Shown here: positions 25,241 to 33,789 of the stretch, piece by piece
How positions within the stretch are numbered: the first letter of the stretch is position 1
How the letters are laid out: each line of letters starts with the position of its first letter
IMG/VR virus record: IMGVR_UViG_3300044639_002101
Location: 1 to 54,631 of that record
DNA length: 54,631 nt
Strand: one strand, 5' to 3'
DNA from: a virus
Translations under genes and position numbers: made by a program
Notes under the pieces: generated by a model
What the model saw: the letters and a program-made list of their open reading frames with translations, nothing else
The model's database searches: none
What the model was told of the DNA's origin: nothing

Positions 25241-28200
25241 TAAACGTGTTGAATCTGGCTAAATTTATTTATTTTATTTACTTCTATTAAATTATCTACC
25301 ATATCACGCATTGTGTCAACGTGTGAAATGATAATTGAAAAATCAAACTTCGTACGGAAATAATCAAAAAGATTAACAACTGCTGAAATATGTTCTGCAT
25401 CTAAACTTCCCCATCCTTCATCTATTGCAATGAAATTAGGGCGTGGTAATGCTGATACATTGATTAATGCAATACGTATTGCTAATGAACTAATAAATCG
25501 TTCCATACCTGATGTTAATTCTAATGGCCAATAGTTTTCATCATCATAAATGATATACCCATTAATGTTTTTTCCATCACTTTGCAATACCATATTAAAA
25601 TCAACAACTTGGTTTAAAACATTGTTAATTTCAGATTCTATCTTAGGCATTGCCTTAGCAATCAATTCATATGGTACGCCATCACGCTTAACTGAATCTA
25701 AATAATATTCAAATGCTTTGTATTCAGTTTCAAGTTGTTTGTATTTGTCTAATGATTCAATTGCAGATTTTTTAGTTGTTTTTGCAACTTCAATACGGCC
25801 GTGTTTGCTACGAATTGTATCTGTAATAGTTTTTATTTGACTTGTTGCTGATTCAATTGATGTTTTTAATGTATCAATCTTTTTATCAATAACTTCATTA
25901 TGTGTAATTGCACTAGCATTAGCTTTAAATGATTCTTGACGTTCTAAACATGTTTCTAATTCTGATTCACGAGTTTGCAATTCATTCTCAATAATTTGAA
26001 TTTGCAATTCTTGTTTTTCAATTGTTATACGTTTTGTTTCATGTTTTTGTTTTAATGTTGCTAATGCATCATTATCTATTCTAACTGTCGAATATGTTTG
26101 TATCGTTGATTTTAATTGTAATTGTTGTTCAGACAATTCAGTCAATATGTCTCTATCCGCACCAATCGTGTTCTGTGCTTCAATTGCATTTTGCACAAAA
26201 ACGTTAGATGTACAGTATTTGCAGTTCGGATCATATTCATGGTCGGAAAGGTGATTAATTTTTTCTTGTTTTGCATTGATAATTCCTTGTTGTTTTTTAA
26301 TACTCGAATCTATCTGTGCTAATTCCTTTTCGAGTTTTTCTAATTGTTGAAGTTTATCTGATAAGTCTGTTTCATTGTATCGGCGCTTATCTCTTTTAAT
26401 GATTAAATATTCATTTGTTAATGACTCTAAATTTGTTTCTGACGTTTCTATATCACTTTGTAGTTGTGATATTTTTTTAGTTAACTCAGTTTCAATTTTA
26501 GTTAATTGATCAATATTCGGTCCTGAATATGTAGTTGGTTGTTTTGTTTGAATTAAGTCTACAATTTCATTTTGATAATCATTGCGTTTTTCTTGCAACT
26601 CATCTTCTTCAGTTTCTAATGAAGTTATATCTTGTTGGTTGTTTGAAATAATAGTATCAGCATCATTGATAATAACATCAAAATCCGTTTTCTTGTATGA
26701 TTTTAATTTACCAGCAGTTTCTTTAATTTCATCTGATGCTAATTGATAAAGTTGTTCAAATACTGTAATATCTAAAAATTGTGATAATAAGTCTTTTCGT
26801 TCACGTTGAGACTTTTCAATAAAGTTATTATTATCTGCTTGAAGTGAAAATGCAGTTAAAATAAAATCATCATATGTGCCTAAGTAACGACGAATTGATT
26901 TATTAGTATCACTTCGTTCTTCCCCATTCAAATTTTCAGTTTCAGTATAAAAGTCTACTAATACTTTAACATGACCATTCTTTTGTTTGATACCAGTACG
27001 TTCAATTGTATAATTCACGCCGTTCATTTCAAAAGTAAATTTACCTTTAAATCGATCTTTCTTGTTGTTTAAAACTTCATGAGCTTTACCAGTTTTACTA
27101 CATTTATCAAATATTGTATAAGTAATTGCATCTAGCAATGAAGATTTACCACTTGTATTTGCAGCAAATAAACCACATACATCTTGTAAATTTTCAAAAT
27201 TAATTAAATTGTTCTCGCCATATGAAAACATGTTTTCAAATTCAAATTGAACTGGGTGCCATGTCATGTGACGAACTGATTCAACTGCTGGCAATTTAGA
27301 ATTTATTGTTCTATTAATATGTCTAATAGCATCAGTCTCTTCTGGAGTTGCTTGTGGATGATTAATTGAAATATAATCAGTAATCAATGTATTTTGATAT
27401 TCTACGTCACGAACATTACCAATTGTAAATGACGATGAAACTGATGTGTCAGGTCCGGTAGTGCTACGTTGAATCGTAATGTCTTGAACATTGTATTTTT
27501 TACGAATCGTTGCAATCAGCTTTTTCATATCTGCTGCACTTGTTTCGTTGAATTTAATTCTAACACGTGGTTTGTTAGGCATTCGATGTGGTGACTTAAT
27601 TATTTTAGTGTCATCCACTTCTAATGTAACATATCCGTAATCATTTTGTATTTCAACAAAATCAGCACGACGTGATTCGATATCCCAAACCAAAATACCA
27701 TGATCTAATGCTTCCCCGTGATTTTGTTGAATTAATGACCCTGGATATGCAATTGTTTTTTCATCATCTAAAAATTGTGCTGGCTTATGAATATCTCCTA
27801 ATAATGTAATGTCATGTCCTTTGAATAATTCTGTAGTTACATGCTCATTTGAAATTTGATATCCAATATCAGTCTTTGCAGTATTAACAGCTCCATGGTG
27901 CATTGCTATTTTATAAGATGCATCAAAGTCTTTTGCTAGAATATATTCAGTTGGTGCAACATCTACCGCCATATGATTCCATACAGCTCCTCCACATTCA
28001 AACAAACCATTTTCTTTGATAAAGATGATATTATTGTTTTGAATTACATCTAAAATAGGACTAACAGCATCTATTCGATGCATATTGTTCAAGTTCATGT
28101 CGTGATTACCTAGAATAACAATTGTAGGTAATTTGAATCCATTAAAAAAGTCAACAAGCATTTGAACTAGCTCCGGAGACATATCTAATTTGCTATGAAC

Positions 28201-28380
28201 AATATCCCCAGTAACTACCGCAATACTATTTGCAGTTCGATTTGATTCAATATAGTCAAACATGTTTTTAAAAACTTCACGATATTCCGTATGTCGTTTC
28301 AATGTTCGAATATGTATATCTGAAACATGATAAATTTTATCAATTTTATCAATTCCGATGTCAATCTTTTTTATGCCCAT
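25240..28380 (-). CDS. Fused SbcD-SbcC (Mre11-Rad50 / T4 gp47-gp46) recombination nuclease
   Basis: 1046 residues joining two enzymes that are normally separate. The N-terminal part is an Mre11-type phosphoesterase with all metal motifs: Asp21-x-His23 (SDIH), Gly58-Asp59, GNHD at 91-94, His161-His162 and GDIH at 195-198. From about residue 390 a Rad50-type ATPase begins: P-loop AANTSGKSS near 408, a long coiled coil with a zinc hook CKYC near residue 719, the ABC signature LTSGMERF, and Walker B FIAIDEGWGSLDAEH near 985. In T4 gp46-gp47 processes DNA ends for recombination-dependent replication. The frame is open throughout. It overlaps the primase gene by 10 nt. Confidence 0.92.
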   Translation of the reverse strand: MGIKKIDIGIDKIDKIYHVSDIHIRTLKRHTEYREVFKNMFDYIESNRTANSIAVVTGDIVHSKLDMSPELVQMLVDFFNGFKLPTIVILGNHDMNLNNMHRIDAVSPILDVIQNNNIIFIKENGLFECGGAVWNHMAVDVAPTEYILAKDFDASYKIAMHHGAVNTAKTDIGYQISNEHVTTELFKGHDITLLGDIHKPAQFLDDEKTIAYPGSLIQQNHGEALDHGILVWDIESRRADFVEIQNDYGYVTLEVDDTKIIKSPHRMPNKPRVRIKFNETSAADMKKLIATIRKKYNVQDITIQRSTTGPDTSVSSSFTIGNVRDVEYQNTLITDYISINHPQATPEETDAIRHINRTINSKLPAVESVRHMTWHPVQFEFENMFSYGENNLINFENLQDVCGLFAANTSGKSSLLDAITYTIFDKCSKTGKAHEVLNNKKDRFKGKFTFEMNGVNYTIERTGIKQKNGHVKVLVDFYTETENLNGEERSDTNKSIRRYLGTYDDFILTAFSLQADNNNFIEKSQRERKDLLSQFLDITVFEQLYQLASDEIKETAGKLKSYKKTDFDVIINDADTIISNNQQDITSLETEEDELQEKRNDYQNEIVDLIQTKQPTTYSGPNIDQLTKIETELTKKISQLQSDIETSETNLESLTNEYLIIKRDKRRYNETDLSDKLQQLEKLEKELAQIDSSIKKQQGIINAKQEKINHLSDHEYDPNCKYCTSNVFVQNAIEAQNTIGADRDILTELSEQQLQLKSTIQTYSTVRIDNDALATLKQKHETKRITIEKQELQIQIIENELQTRESELETCLERQESFKANASAITHNEVIDKKIDTLKTSIESATSQIKTITDTIRSKHGRIEVAKTTKKSAIESLDKYKQLETEYKAFEYYLDSVKRDGVPYELIAKAMPKIESEINNVLNQVVDFNMVLQSDGKNINGYIIYDDENYWPLELTSGMERFISSLAIRIALINVSALPRPNFIAIDEGWGSLDAEHISAVVNLFDYFRTKFDFSIIISHVDTMRDMVDNLIEVNKINKFSQIQHV

Positions 28381-29315
28381 AGCATTCCCATTTTTAATTG
28401 CATTAGCCCTTCGAATGTTAAAACGTCGGTATCTGCTAATATTTCTGTAATTTTTTTAAATCCTAATTCCGATGCATCTTCGTTTTTTAATTCAACGAAA
28501 TATACATTTAAACCTTCACCCATAAAACGCTCTGCAATTTGAATTGCATTTTTTAACGCATCTGCATCTAAACAAATATAAATGTTTCTAACGCGTTCTT
28601 CAATGATTTTTTTCTGTAGTGCAGGCTGAATAATTTTTCCAAATAATGGAATTGCATTTCTTTTAATTGAAATTGCATCAAATGAACCTTCACATAAAAT
28701 AATTGGTTCTGCCCAATTAATAAACATTTCAAACCCAATGATGTCTTTTGAAATTTTCGGATTTTTATGTTTTTGTGTATCTGCTTTATAAAAAGCTCTA
28801 CTAACAAAATAATTTAATTGACCCGCTGCATTATAACTTGGAATTATAATCTTGCCAGCATATTCTCCTGATTCACAATAACCGATTCTATACTTGATAA
28901 TATCAAAAATAGTTATTCCTCGATTAGTTAAATAATGAATTGCATTTCTGTAATCAGGAGTTAATTTTTTAATCCATAATGGACGATATTCTTCTGGCAA
29001 TTGAATTATTTCTTGTTTTTCAGTGCCAGAATCTTTTGAACGATATCGTGTTGTTTCAATGATTCGATTAAGTTGTTCGAACTTTTCTTTAGATAAGTTT
29101 AATTGCTTAAATAAAGTAGCAATACTACGACCTTTTTTATCTGATATCCAACAATGCCAAGTATTTTCACCAGCATGATTGGTATTGATATTAATTTCTA
29201 ATTTAGGTTTGTAATGCGAAACAAATGGAGAGAAGAATGCGATATTATCACCTGAAGTAGGTTTACCTTTACCTAATACTGATTCTAATAATTGTAATAA
29301 CTTAAGATTCTTCAT
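28371..29315 (-). CDS. DNA primase, TOPRIM type (T4 gp61 role)
   Basis: 314 residues. The C-terminal half is a TOPRIM domain: PIILCEGSFDAISI carries the acidic Glu and YICLDADALK the DxD pair. The N-terminal 70 residues match the zinc-ribbon region of phage primases in layout (KPTSGDN, KPKLEI, NTWHCW, KGRSIATLF), but the cysteines are mostly gone. Where I expect CPFC there is SPFV (residues 29-32), and after WHCW the next expected Cys is Ser58. Only Cys55 and His34 remain, so zinc binding is probably lost. It would make RNA primers for the lagging strand, working with a helicase encoded elsewhere. The gene is followed by SbcDC with a 10-nt overlap. Confidence 0.85.
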   Translation of the reverse strand: MKNLKLLQLLESVLGKGKPTSGDNIAFFSPFVSHYKPKLEININTNHAGENTWHCWISDKKGRSIATLFKQLNLSKEKFEQLNRIIETTRYRSKDSGTEKQEIIQLPEEYRPLWIKKLTPDYRNAIHYLTNRGITIFDIIKYRIGYCESGEYAGKIIIPSYNAAGQLNYFVSRAFYKADTQKHKNPKISKDIIGFEMFINWAEPIILCEGSFDAISIKRNAIPLFGKIIQPALQKKIIEERVRNIYICLDADALKNAIQIAERFMGEGLNVYFVELKNEDASELGFKKITEILADTDVLTFEGLMQLKMGMLWA

Positions 29316-29504
29316 TAATATTAATATAATGAATTTCTAGTTCGATTCCAATTTAATAATATAAATAATAATTAGTTATGAACATACATTTCATTACTGT
29401 CATAACGATCATTTAAAAATGAATCATTTTCAAATAATCTATTAATTAAATAAATTTCATTAATTATTCATGAATATATTAAAAATTTTTCACAAATCAA
29501 ACCA
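29316..29504. other. AT-rich intergenic region between endonuclease I and primase genes
   Basis: About 190 bp with no coding frame I can support. It holds a motif TTATTTATATT on the coding strand near 29358-29368, and near-palindromic AT-rich text such as attaattattcatgaata at 29459-29476. Similar attcatgaat text occurs in the plus-strand region near 54041. No terminator-type hairpin with a T run is visible. Confidence 0.4.
29358..29368 (-). promoter_or_regulatory. Weak late-promoter-like motif
   Basis: Coding strand TTATTTATATT, about 43 nt before the primase start; a poorer match than elsewhere. Confidence 0.35.
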
Positions 29505-29987
29505 TTATCCAAAAAAAGTTTTAATTGTCTTAGGAACTTCGCCATCTTTTAAACATTCAGCGAACCATTCTGCAGGAATATCTTTTTTAGCAACATGAAT
29601 TATTCCTAGTTTATTTGCATAAGCTTCATATGTAGTTTTGCTACCTTTTGATATTTTTTGATTGGGAGATTGAAATACCATTCGAATATCGATTCCAGGA
29701 TTAGATGCTAAAACATGTTTCATTTTTAAACGGTCAACCGCGGTCCATCGTCCTTTTGTTTCAACTAACATTAATGTACCATCTCGTTTAGTAAATACGA
29801 AGTCAGGCGTATATTTTGCTTTACGCTCTGGTACTATATAATTTAATGTTTCTGTTTCGTAATTCAAAGGATATTCAAAACTTTTTATTTGCTCTGCTAC
29901 AGTATGTTCTAATCCTGATTTATATCCGTATTTATATGCTTCAGAACGTTTAGTGTTCCCAGCGCTGTGCCAATGATTTTTTGCCAT
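29505..29987 (-). CDS. Endonuclease I, T7 gp3-like Holliday junction resolvase
   Basis: 160 residues. It has the T7 endonuclease I active-site layout: Glu27 in KSGLEHTVAEQI, Asp62 in YTPDFVF, and Glu76-x-Lys78 in LVETKGRW. These match Glu20, Asp55, Glu65 and Lys67 of the T7 enzyme. It resolves branched DNA from recombination and replication before packaging, the job done in T4 by gp49. The N-terminal RSEAYKYGYKSGLE and the C-terminal LGIIHVAKKDIPAEW segment also fit the family. It lies next to primase and SbcDC, forming a small recombination and replication group inside the structural module. Confidence 0.88.
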   Translation of the reverse strand: MAKNHWHSAGNTKRSEAYKYGYKSGLEHTVAEQIKSFEYPLNYETETLNYIVPERKAKYTPDFVFTKRDGTLMLVETKGRWTAVDRLKMKHVLASNPGIDIRMVFQSPNQKISKGSKTTYEAYANKLGIIHVAKKDIPAEWFAECLKDGEVPKTIKTFFG

Positions 29988-30003
29988 AACTAGTTATTAA
30001 ATT

Positions 30004-31596
30004 TTATTTTACTGATGATGTTGGTATCCAATATACTTTTTTATCTTTTACAAATTTAACTCGTATGTATTTATAATCTGACGAATTTCCTAAGTATGCA
30101 ATATATTGACCATCTTTTGGATTATATGTTCCTGCTTTTACCCATTGTTTATTTTTATAATTATAAATTGGCGTTTCAGATACTTTGATAAATGCAATAC
30201 CATTTCTGTTTTTAGATTTCTCTTTATTTAAGAATTCCACCGTTGTTTTATTTTTATCAGTTTTTGGTTTTTCTCGTTGTACGAGTGGTTGTACGAGTGG
30301 ATTATTATCTTTAGTATTTTTAGTATCAACCGATTGATCCGAATTATTCGTAGTTGGTTGGTCTGTATTAGAAGAATTATTTGTAGTTGGGGCACCTGGC
30401 GTTTTTACTACTAATGCATCTAATTTTGCATACACATCTGTTTCTGTTTTAGGAATCAATTTTTCATTTGGCCTAGGGCCTCCATCTAACTGTTGTCGTT
30501 CAAAATCAATTTTATTTGTTGTATACCACTCATCATTAACTTTTACATAAACCCATTTATCTGTGTCTGACATAGTATATACAATACTCCCTGCAACTGA
30601 ACCTGCTGGAATTGTATATGGATATTCTAGCCTATATGTTTCTGAATTAGTTGATGTTGAGTTTGTTATTTTAGCTCCGGTTGAAGTAAAATGGAAATCT
30701 TGATCACCTGTGTTAGGATCTACACTTTTCGTTGATTGCAATTCGCCTTCCCATTTTTCACCATCATCCCAAATCGCTGTTCCTTTAAAGGGCATTCCAT
30801 CTTTAAAAGTACCAGTATACGTACCATGTTTTCCATCGCCTGTACGATATACAGATATACTACCATTTATATATGTTGCTTGTTCATTACCCTTAGTATC
30901 ATATGAAATTTCAAGTTCTCCAGTAAAATCTGCAATACCATCATAATCTCCACGATTTGTATCATCAATTTTTACTATTTTAGTTGCAACATCTGGAAGT
31001 TCTGTTTCTAGTTTATTAATTGTACCTAAGTTAGGAAATTCAACTTTTCTTTTAAGTTGAGGATCAAATAATTCAAATTTCAATGATGTAGATTGCATTT
31101 TTAATACCGCGATCCATTTAGCTGCATCTGACCATGTATATGTTGGAATTCCGCCTACAAGAAATTCAACTACAGATTTCAATTGTATTTGATATCGATC
31201 ATTTTTATTTAAACTATCAATTTTTTTAGCTAATTCTGCAAGTGGACTATAAGCAATAACCCATATATTTAATAATGCGCGGCGTTTTGATTTTAAAACA
31301 TCATCTCCGATAACATACATGTATCTAGGTTGATCAACAGCAGAATCTAATACATCAAATCTACTACCAGGGCCAGTTCTGTCATCAACTAAAATACGAC
31401 TTTTTATATTAGATATCATTACAGATAAATCGCCATGATCTCCTTTAAACTTCATATGAAGTTCAAACCCAGTAATACCACCATTAGCTACAACTTGATT
31501 TCTTTTAGAGTTAGACATCGGCTTTATAAACCCACTCTTAACATATTGCTCTTGCAATGCTGATTTAATTATTTGTTCTAATAAATTTGATTTCAT
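30004..31596 (-). CDS. Probable packaged protein with MORN-like and SH3-like parts
   Basis: 530 residues. The N-terminus MKSNLLEQIIKSALQE, then Gln, is an amphipathic leader ending in Leu-Gln-Glu, like the other proposed capsid-targeting sequences. Residues 30-200 form an unrecognised ordered region. Around 225-275 are MORN-like repeats (GTYTGTFKDGMPFKG, then WDDGEKWEGEL). A Thr/Asn/Lys-rich disordered stretch covers about 385-445. The last 75 residues (FIKVSETPIYNYKNKQWVKA, ending YWIPTSSVK) look like an SH3-type beta barrel. I infer an internal virion protein acting in the host after injection, possibly on envelope or wall. The promoter motif is one base from the start codon. No enzyme motif seen. 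Confidence 0.6.
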   Translation of the reverse strand: MKSNLLEQIIKSALQEQYVKSGFIKPMSNSKRNQVVANGGITGFELHMKFKGDHGDLSVMISNIKSRILVDDRTGPGSRFDVLDSAVDQPRYMYVIGDDVLKSKRRALLNIWVIAYSPLAELAKKIDSLNKNDRYQIQLKSVVEFLVGGIPTYTWSDAAKWIAVLKMQSTSLKFELFDPQLKRKVEFPNLGTINKLETELPDVATKIVKIDDTNRGDYDGIADFTGELEISYDTKGNEQATYINGSISVYRTGDGKHGTYTGTFKDGMPFKGTAIWDDGEKWEGELQSTKSVDPNTGDQDFHFTSTGAKITNSTSTNSETYRLEYPYTIPAGSVAGSIVYTMSDTDKWVYVKVNDEWYTTNKIDFERQQLDGGPRPNEKLIPKTETDVYAKLDALVVKTPGAPTTNNSSNTDQPTTNNSDQSVDTKNTKDNNPLVQPLVQREKPKTDKNKTTVEFLNKEKSKNRNGIAFIKVSETPIYNYKNKQWVKAGTYNPKDGQYIAYLGNSSDYKYIRVKFVKDKKVYWIPTSSVK

Positions 31597-31597
31597 A

Positions 31598-31608
31598 TAT
31601 ATAAATAT
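31598..31608 (-). promoter_or_regulatory. Late-promoter-like motif abutting a start codon
   Basis: Coding strand ATATTTATATA followed at once by T and the ATG at 31596. Initiation from here would give a leaderless message, or the gene relies on read-through from the kinase-like gene. Confidence 0.45.
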
Positions 31609-31611
31609 TCA

Positions 31612-32154
31612 TTACCAGTCAACTAAGACTATATTTCCGTTCCACATCATTACATTGCTTGAATTAAAATCTAAATCTAAATCAAATTCTTCAATTCCTG
31701 TACGTTCAACATCTTTTTGTAATGCACGTAAAAAATTAACAAGTTTCGGGTCAGTATTTCTAGCACCGTCATTATCTAAAAATTCAAAAATACTAACTTC
31801 GCCGCCTTCTGCACGTGCATATTGCGTAAACTCTTGTAAAAATCTATCAATCATTATTTTAATTGAAGAAGAAATAGGGTCAGCATTTGCCATGATATAT
31901 AAATGTTTTTCTTCATTAACATAATATATCGGGATAAATGTTGTAAATTCTGACCAACGTCCTACAATTACTTTAGCTACTTCAAATTCATCTCGTTCTT
32001 GAGTAATCTTAAAACAACGATCTTCTCCATCAATTTCATATACTCGACCGTTGTCGCCAGCACCAATAAAACGAAACTGTTTATTTTTTATTTTATCTAG
32101 CAATCTAGCTAATTCGTCATCAACTATTTCTAATAATGATTTTAATCGTATCAT
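31612..32154 (-). CDS. Minimal protein-kinase-like protein with capsid-targeting-like leader
   Basis: 180 residues. Kinase features are in order: Gly-rich loop FIGAGDNGRVYEI (residues 29-41), Lys49 in CFKIT, a candidate helix-C Glu58, a hinge-like LYIMANAD, then LDFNSSNVM with Asp162 and Asn167 matching DxxxxN of the catalytic loop. VLVD Asp179 stands for the DFG aspartate. The protein ends one residue later (Trp180), so there is no activation segment or lower C-lobe, an extreme truncation. The N-terminus MIRLKSLLE resembles MIQLKSLFNE of the packaged-type protein at 50255. It may phosphorylate or bind host targets on entry, or be a pseudokinase. It is followed 15 nt later by the MORN-like gene. 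Confidence 0.65.
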   Translation of the reverse strand: MIRLKSLLEIVDDELARLLDKIKNKQFRFIGAGDNGRVYEIDGEDRCFKITQERDEFEVAKVIVGRWSEFTTFIPIYYVNEEKHLYIMANADPISSSIKIMIDRFLQEFTQYARAEGGEVSIFEFLDNDGARNTDPKLVNFLRALQKDVERTGIEEFDLDLDFNSSNVMMWNGNIVLVDW

Positions 32155-32155
32155 T

Positions 32156-33727
32156 TTATCCTTTAAATGAAATATTTTTATCTAAATCAATACGAATTAA
32201 GAAATTCATATCTACGTCATCACGTTTTTTAATAGGTTGAGCTAATTTGCCAATTGCTAACAATTCACCTGAATCATTATATAATCCAATTGTTGTGATA
32301 TATGGGGCAAATACACTTCCGGTTGCAAATGGAAGATAAGTTGAATCATCATCTCTCGTTAATGATAAATTAGTTGACATATTAAAATCACCAGCATCTA
32401 ATTTTGTTAAAATGCTTAATTCATTTATAGTTACAGTACTCCTATAACTAGCAGTAAATGGTGCATTAATTAAATTATGATAACGATAATCCGGAGATGA
32501 AATTACAACTACTCCTTGTTTACTAAATACATTACCAACATTTCCAGTTTGTAAAAATGTTCCACCTTCACTACGGTCTTTTAAAGAACTTATATTGCTA
32601 GTTGTAAGTGACTTATTAAAGATTCTAACTTCATCTAAAACTCCTTGTAGGTTTGAGCTTAGACTATTAAAACCGCCAATGAACAAGTTACTTGTATTGT
32701 CTATACGAGCTGAAGCTGTAAATGGAGACATTGTATTAACAAGTAATGTATTAGTTATAGATGCATGTAACGTCCCATCGATATATAATTGTAATGAACT
32801 TCCAGATTTTTGACAAACAACATGTTTCCATGACGTCATTGTAGCAGACGATGTTATTTGAGTTTTAAATGTAGTACTACCTGCAGCTGAAAATACTAAT
32901 TGATTACTTCCACTTAATTCAATTTTAAATGGATATGATGGAGTTAAGCTACTAGAAGCTTTTGCTAATACCAATTGATTTGTTATACTTGTATTTGATG
33001 CAGATATAAAAAATGAAATAGCATAATCGTTATCTCGATCATATAATCCATTTAACGAAGATTCAATATAACCAGAGCCATTAAATTTAGCCGCATATCC
33101 TATAGGTAGCTGTGCTCCATTTGTTGTAGGAACTCCTGGTATAAAAGTTATACCTGAATTAGTATTAGTAAATCTAGAAGAATCAAAATATTCATTGAAT
33201 CCGTCATACCATTTAACATCGCTAACTATCGAACTTGTATTAAATGCAACATCATATAAATTGCTATACTTATCAGTTGCTAAATTCAATGAGCCAGTAA
33301 ATGTAAATGATGTTGATTTAATTCCTTCTCCAATTTTATTTTGTGGAAAAGATAATATCGAAGCTGATTGATATAAAGCTTTTTTAGTACGAGTTAAATC
33401 TGTCGGCCCGAATGTTAATGCTGGAGATTCTTTATGTTTATAATATAAATGATTGACACTCCAATATGTTACAGTTTGCAAACTGCCATCAATATTTTTA
33501 GCATCATTAAATGTTAATTCAGATCCTAATGCCGGCAAATAATTTATATCAGAATAAATAGCTTGTAATGGTAACATACTACTAGTAGCGCTACCAGAAA
33601 CTACAGACCATGTTTTAAAAACTTGGAAAGGATTAATCATTACATCAGCTGCATCTATCTTTTTAAAAACAGATGGATATATGCCTTGATATGATTGTTC
33701 AATATTTGTTATTTTAGATTCTGCCAT
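32156..33727 (-). CDS. Tail/baseplate structural protein with LamG domain
   Basis: 523 residues. Residues about 170-385 form a laminin-G-like sandwich: AAKFNGSGYIESS, YAISFFISAS, SWKHVVCQKSGSSLQLYIDG and VLDEVRIFNKSLTTSNIS are its typical strands. The flanking parts are a separate host domain into which LamG is inserted. The last 60 residues (PYITTIGLYNDSGELLAIGK, then LAQPI) closely match the end of the next upstream gene product (33790-35076), so both probably share a docking or assembly domain. The place in the baseplate-tail module suggests a baseplate-attached adhesin. Its promoter motif lies in the loop of the preceding terminator. Confidence 0.7.
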   Translation of the reverse strand: MAESKITNIEQSYQGIYPSVFKKIDAADVMINPFQVFKTWSVVSGSATSSMLPLQAIYSDINYLPALGSELTFNDAKNIDGSLQTVTYWSVNHLYYKHKESPALTFGPTDLTRTKKALYQSASILSFPQNKIGEGIKSTSFTFTGSLNLATDKYSNLYDVAFNTSSIVSDVKWYDGFNEYFDSSRFTNTNSGITFIPGVPTTNGAQLPIGYAAKFNGSGYIESSLNGLYDRDNDYAISFFISASNTSITNQLVLAKASSSLTPSYPFKIELSGSNQLVFSAAGSTTFKTQITSSATMTSWKHVVCQKSGSSLQLYIDGTLHASITNTLLVNTMSPFTASARIDNTSNLFIGGFNSLSSNLQGVLDEVRIFNKSLTTSNISSLKDRSEGGTFLQTGNVGNVFSKQGVVVISSPDYRYHNLINAPFTASYRSTVTINELSILTKLDAGDFNMSTNLSLTRDDDSTYLPFATGSVFAPYITTIGLYNDSGELLAIGKLAQPIKKRDDVDMNFLIRIDLDKNISFKG

Positions 33728-33734
33728 AATCAGT

Positions 33735-33770
33735 AAAAACCCTGCTACATTTAATATAAATATAACAGGG
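33735..33770 (-). terminator. Terminator with a promoter motif in its loop
   Basis: On the minus strand CCCTGTTA pairs with TAGCAGGG (8 bp, one G-U) around a 15-nt loop, and TTTTT follows. It ends the transcript of the 33790-35076 gene. The loop contains ATATTTATATT, the motif for the next gene. Confidence 0.75.
33753..33763 (-). promoter_or_regulatory. Late-promoter-like motif inside a terminator loop
   Basis: Coding strand ATATTTATATT, 25 nt before the ATG at 33727, nested in the terminator hairpin. Confidence 0.55.
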
Positions 33771-33789
33771 CTTAATTCAGTGTATTATT

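Noticed and set aside
29459-29476. AT-rich palindrome attaattattcatgaata as a replication origin
   Set aside because: Too short, no repeated iterons or skew evidence, and similar text occurs elsewhere in this AT-rich genome.
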